Shown one piece after another: positions 59,780 to 64,000 of a DNA stretch of 64,000 bases (positions are counted from its first letter, which is position 1; every line of letters begins with the position of its first letter). Source of the stretch: Paragorgia papillata (taxonomy: Eukaryota > Cnidaria > Anthozoa > Scleralcyonacea > Coralliidae); NCBI GenBank assembly GCA_035771165.1, contig JAWNZC010000229.1, forward strand, positions 2,305,501 through 2,369,500. The letters are read 5' to 3'. The translations under genes and the position numbers were made by a program. The notes under the pieces are model-generated. The model was not told the DNA's origin, searched no databases, and saw only the letters and a list, made by a program, of their open reading frames with translations.

Positions 59780-60085
59780 TAGACATAGTCAATCGAGATA
59801 TGGTCTGGAAACTCAGCTAAAGTCTTTGGTCTATCTTTTTGTTCGCCTTTATGCATTTTTGTGCACGGTGCGCGGTCACTGAACACATTGTATTTTAGTA
59901 TAATGAACGAATTGTCCACTAGCAACGTTTCAGTTCAATCACTCAACCGTGCTATTTAAATATTAATAAACCTAAAACAAAGGATGTGCACGGTGTAAGG
60001 TACGGTTCAACATAAAATCCTAGCTCATTATAGGCGCTTTGAAGTTTGCCGAGTTTCCAGACCATATCTCGATTGGCTATGGTCT
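59780..60085. mobile_element. Inverted-repeat element family E
   Basis: agacatagtcaatcgagata then tggtctggaaactc pairs with gagtttccagaccatatctc then gattggctatggtct; 33-bp TIRs, 306 bp long. A degraded relative lies at 6424-6795. Confidence 0.85.
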
Positions 60086-61290
60086 AGAGCAAGGTACAAC
60101 ATATACAGTTCAGTTGACTCCCTCGTAAACATTAACCTCAGGGTGAGGAATAATTAAGGCTTTTCGGCAGCGTACCCATGCACTACCCACTGATCTCAAT
60201 GTAACTAGATGGAACAAGGGCCAAATTTTACGTGCCATGCAGCTGTATGATGACGTGACCACTACCTAAGATGGCCACCACTAAAGTTGATAAGCTTTCG
60301 TAGATTGAAAACAGATAAAAAGAGCTGAGTCACTTAAAAAGATTTTAACGTATGTAATGACACAAGAAGTACTCAATAAGGTTCGAGACTTTAATTTCTT
60401 GCATGCCTTTCTTTTTATTACTGAGCTGTAAATCTATTAAATTTTGTTGTTTTTCTTCAGTGCCGATAACGAAGAAACTTGACGATTCAGAAAATTGGAA
60501 AACAGACTATAAAATATACGAGGAATTTAATTTAAGTCTTAAATTGTTTTTTGTTTTTTTGCCAGTTAACTTGGAGATTGGGTACAACATATGTTCCGCT
60601 ACGTAAGATGGCAGCTACTAGGCGCCTACTAGCTGGAACGAAATGTTTGACTGCTGGCCATAAGGAATACTAAGTGTACCACGTGACTAGCCAATATTTC
60701 GTACATACCGCAGGCTCAGAAGTGTAGTTGTCGCAAAAGTATTTGAAAGTGGCAAAATTCTGAATTATAGCCGTCGCGATGAGTACTAAAATATCGGACT
60801 GTACAATTCCCGCAAGATGTATTAATTGTAGTTTTATTGTTATCGTTGTTTTGATTAGTATGTTGTAATAATATGTTCACGCTTTATCGTTCGATCGACG
60901 CTATTTTTAAATGCTTTGATTTAATCCACGAATTTTTTCAAAACTTTGAGCGTCGCGTTGCCGATCGAGTGTCTTATAATTCAGTAACATGAAAATGTTT
61001 ACCACAGAAGATCCAAACCTAGTAGAATTCAGTTTTACACGGAAGTGATAATAAAATTTAAAACTGCTAAGAAATAAATTTTAATAATTAATAAAATTTA
61101 TTTTATCGGTTTCTTGGCTAAATTACTGTTTCTTCACAATTGCTTTAATCTTTTTATAACGTATAGTATAGATTAACAAAACTTAGTCTAAATAATAACA
61201 CATTCATAAATAAATTATAACAATGATATGATGTGCCAGTGATTTCACCATAGTTGTCAGTGACATTTAGAGTTAAAATTAGAAATTCTG
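60086..61290. other. No gene recognised
   Basis: A plausible acceptor (tttttcttcag at 60459) precedes a short open stretch with DDSENWKTDYKIYEEFN, but no donor follows it and no partner exon was found. Confidence 0.35.
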
Positions 61291-61347
61291 TATTAGGGTT
61301 AGGGTTGGAATTAGGGTTGGGATTAGGGTTAGGGTTGGTTTTGGGGT
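61291..61347. repeat. Interstitial telomere-like repeat
   Basis: ttagggttagggttgg and ttaggg(ttggga) variants, about six degenerate TTAGGG-type units. TTAGGG is the usual metazoan telomere unit. Confidence 0.8.
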
Positions 61348-61763
61348 AAGTTATTCTTTGTTATTTTAGATTAGTTAAATTTAGGGGGTTATTCATCCCT
61401 GGAAATCCCTAAAGGCTGGAGTGACCGGGGTTACTCATCCCTGCAGGTCATTCACCGCTCTTACACCGGCCGTAAGAAAAATTCACATGTTTTAATAATT
61501 AAGGAGTAGGCTATAGGCAATCGGACCAACAGTGGGGTTAACATTGCAGTATACAGAAGTTACTGAACGGACAAAACGCAAACGCATTTTTCTCAAGGTT
61601 AAAATAAGATGTCTGCATGTGAAATACTGTTAACAGATACTGAGAAAATATGAATAAATGTAATAAAAGTGCGTCACATGTTAATATGAATTCGATCACA
61701 GACATGCATAGGACAGAAAAATAAAAAAACGGGTTTTAAGGTCGCTAAAGTTTGCAAGAAATA

Positions 61764-62333
61764 AAATAGATATCGTTAGAAAGCTATTAATTTGTAGCCT
61801 ACAATGTTGTATTTGATTTTTCGATAAACACAAGCCAATAATAGTTGTGAATTTTTAAATTAAATTAAAATTAAATTAAACCCAGAGGCAGGGGGCTTCA
61901 CTCGGGGCGACTCAAGTAAAAAGCGTTTTATCATTTTGTTCAAAATCTTTTTTATCAGTTTAATTCCGAGATAAATTTCTAGCAAAATAGTGCCAGCGTT
62001 TTTTGATATGTCGAGTTTTGCTGATTTTATTGACGACCAAAGTTGAAAATGTTGTTTTTCGGCCAACATTCGGACAAAATAAGTCATAAAATCGAAACCA
62101 TGCAGGCAATAAATAAATAAAAAACCCGCTGACACCGTTTTGCTGGAAATTTATCTCGGAATCGAACTGCGAAAATGCTTTGTTCTTAAGTCGCCCCAGG
62201 GCGTGGTCGCCCCGAGTGAAGCCCTCTGGTTTTACTTGAAAAATTCGCAACTATTATTGGTTTGTGTTCATCGCAGAATCAAATACAACATTGTATTCTA
62301 CAAATTAATAGCTTTCTAACGATATTTATTTTG
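61764..62333. mobile_element. 570-bp foldback element
   Basis: gatatcgttagaaagctatt and ccaataatagttg on the left pair with caactattattgg and ctttctaacgatattta on the right; cactcggggcgac and ccgagataaatttc also pair. The arms are ~200 bp. Short minus ORFs inside are by-products of the arms. Confidence 0.8.
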
Positions 62334-62626
62334 TTTTTGTAGCATAAATTCTGACGAATTGAGAGCGCTTTACCGAAATGACCCTGCAAACCTTAACGAA
62401 GATCTTAAGTGAAAACGGTTAATAAGGAGAAACCGTACAAGTCCTCAATGTACCTAATTACCGTTGATAAAACTATGTTATCAGATATCCGTCCAGTTGG
62501 ATCAACTAGTTCCTCTAGCAACCCAAACCAGCATTTCAAAAACTACTCAACTATCGTATTTCAACGGAACGTCTAGAGTTTGAAACTCATTGTCTGATGA
62601 TGAGAATTAGAATTCACAAAACTTTT

Positions 62627-63037
62627 TCAGCTATCAGCTAGCTCCACATTTCTGCTGTTTGAAAAATCAAGTCTTCTTGATAAGATCCAGTTAGAATTCC
62701 AAGAAGAAGTAGCTGGAAATCCCAGCCCAGAGGATTGATTAGCCTGCAATGAAGGTTGATTTTGATGTGATAACCCATGGTGAATATTTCGTGTCCTTAA
62801 CTGTCGGTCAAGATCATTACGCTGCATTATTTGGCTGCTGAACAACGGAGGCAGATCACAAATGCCTGGTATCGAATTTGTCTGAACTTTACTGTGCCAT
62901 TTCTTATCAAGAAATATTATAATAAATATGAACAAAACAATTCCCAACAAAATCAGCGCCCCCAATATTTGACCCAAAGGTTCCCGTTTGCCTTCAGATG
63001 CCTGCATGACTAACGATTTCTTATTGAGTCTGAAAAC
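62627..63037 (-). CDS. Terminal exon of a single-pass membrane protein
   Basis: Minus-strand acceptor tttggttttag precedes 63037. The frame is open from there (VFRLNKKSLV) through an ATG at 63007 to a stop at 62627. One strong transmembrane helix (ILGALILLGIVLFIFIIIFL, residues 14-33 from the ATG) is followed by basic DKKWHSK and a ~90-residue polar, Asn/Ser/Gln-rich tail, likely cytoplasmic. Either this is the last exon of a receptor-like protein whose ectodomain exons lie beyond 63.1 kb, or the ATG at 63007 starts a 126-residue small membrane protein. No family recognised. Confidence 0.55.
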   Translation of the reverse strand, partial: VFRLNKKSLVMQASEGKREPLGQILGALILLGIVLFIFIIIFLDKKWHSKVQTNSIPGICDLPPLFSSQIMQRNDLDRQLRTRNIHHGLSHQNQPSLQANQSSGLGFPATSSWNSNWILSRRLDFSNSRNVELADS

Positions 63038-63381
63038 CTAAAACCAAAAAAAGTTTAGATATAATTAAAGCATTGCGCTCTGACCATTAAAATATAGGTA
63101 AAGGAATATACTTTGCTAAAAACGTATATTCGTGATGCACGTGCGACCTTTCAAAACTGGAAAGTTGTGACTATCGCTGCTTTACCAATTGTTTAGTTTG
63201 GATATTTTCACTTTTAAATACGAACAATTTTTGAGATAACCTATAATGCATAGCTAATTTCATACACCAAGGTGTGTTATGAAAATGCCGACTCGCACTT
63301 CGAGTCACACCTTATTTATAACCCTTCACCCCAAAAATCTGCGTTGCTCAAAATTGACAAGTGAAGTCCTCCCAGCTCCTA

Positions 63382-63409
63382 CCCCCCCCCCCCCCCCCCC
63401 CCCCCCCCC
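63382..63409. repeat. Poly-C tract
   Basis: Unbroken run of about 28 C; likely length-uncertain. Confidence 0.9.
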
Positions 63410-64000
63410 ATCCACCTATTGAGGAATATTGCTTATATGCCCATGCGTATGCCCGAGCCAAAAGCAAGGTTCATTAACAAGCGAGAACGACATATCTTTC
63501 TATCTGGGCCAATATTAAGTGATTTATTATTTGGCTAAAACTACAGCCCTTAGCTTATTATTTGTAAAAATTAACATTTATTAATTAATAACTTTCATAT
63601 TCGCAAAAGCCAGTAGACAAAACATATTTCTCAAATCATTAATAATTCATGAGGAAAATTCAAAAGTCAATATTTAATCAGTATTTAGAAATCGGCGGAA
63701 GATTAGTCAAATTTAGCAAACTTTGAGGTCGATTTTCTCTTAAAATATTCGTTTGAGAAGCAAAATCCAACACTCGTCAGTGTGCGTCCTCCGATGTCAA
63801 AATACAGCCAAGCTGGTTAAAAAAACTCAGGTTTGCCTCGTATTTCCAACATGCTTGGCTATATATAGCTGTATTTCAGTAGAAATCGGAGGAAGAACAC
63901 TGACTCGTGTTGGATATATTACATAAAACACAGAAGCCATGCAATGAATAATTGCAGTATATTAAAAAGAACGCCTAAAAAGACTTGCTATTTATACATG
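63410..64000. other. No gene recognised
   Basis: It contains a loose inverted pair (aacactcgtcagtgtgcgtcctccgat at about 63769; atcggaggaagaacactgactcgtgtt at about 63887), so probably another foldback element of ~145 bp. Confidence 0.5.

Noticed and set aside
60469..60606. Possible exon after tttttcttcag
   Set aside because: No usable donor follows and the reading soon becomes low-complexity.

Overview
This is AT-rich nuclear DNA of a multicellular animal. The evidence is spliced exons with GT/AG borders, LINE, SINE and MITE remains, many microsatellites, and a TTAGGG-like tract. There is no operon structure and no bacterial gene layout. The repeat types (5S-derived SINE, tRNA-derived SINE, THAP and Tudor-knot relics, dense foldback elements) fit a marine invertebrate such as a cnidarian or sponge. 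That placement is inference; no single marker fixes the species. The window is gene-poor.

Regions. 1-4.1 kb: duplicated repeats, SINEs and a hAT-like insertion. 4.1-15.2 kb (+): four exons covering the C-terminal half of a mitochondrial ornithine carrier (SLC25A15/ORC1 type), with a frame-breaking lesion in exon 2. Its introns carry foldback elements and a dead LINE reverse transcriptase. 15.4-29.2 kb: mostly non-autonomous elements, including two head-to-head TTAA-flanked MITEs, a 640-bp palindrome, a nested hAT MITE, 5S-derived SINEs and a broken Tudor-knot gene copy. 30.1-32.1 kb (-): a decayed coiled-coil plus DDE-like transposase. 34.3-34.9 kb (-): a small secreted 8-cysteine peptide gene with a 5'UTR intron and a TATA box. 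37.2-39.1 kb: a THAP exon split by a TTAA element. 40.8-41.0 kb (-): one convincing orphan exon. 42.2-47.5 kb: a GAA-apex palindrome, a 26-bp minisatellite carrying a MITE, 36 copies of a 42-bp minisatellite, and nested inverted repeats. 48.3-58.8 kb: few repeats, with a second 8-cysteine peptide gene (+) at 56.7 kb. 58.8-64 kb: an inverted SINE pair, an interstitial telomere-like tract, a long palindrome, and the last exon of a single-pass membrane protein (-).

Two observations stand out. First, the two secreted peptides 22 kb apart share a nearly identical cysteine spacing and the same gene structure but little other sequence; they look like members of one divergent peptide family. Second, at least seven ~90-150 bp palindromes with different arm sequences carry at their dyad a C-GNA-G triloop motif (GCGAAGC, CCGAAGG, ACGAAGT or GCGGAGC). 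This is the unusually stable DNA mini-hairpin known from nucleic-acid biophysics.
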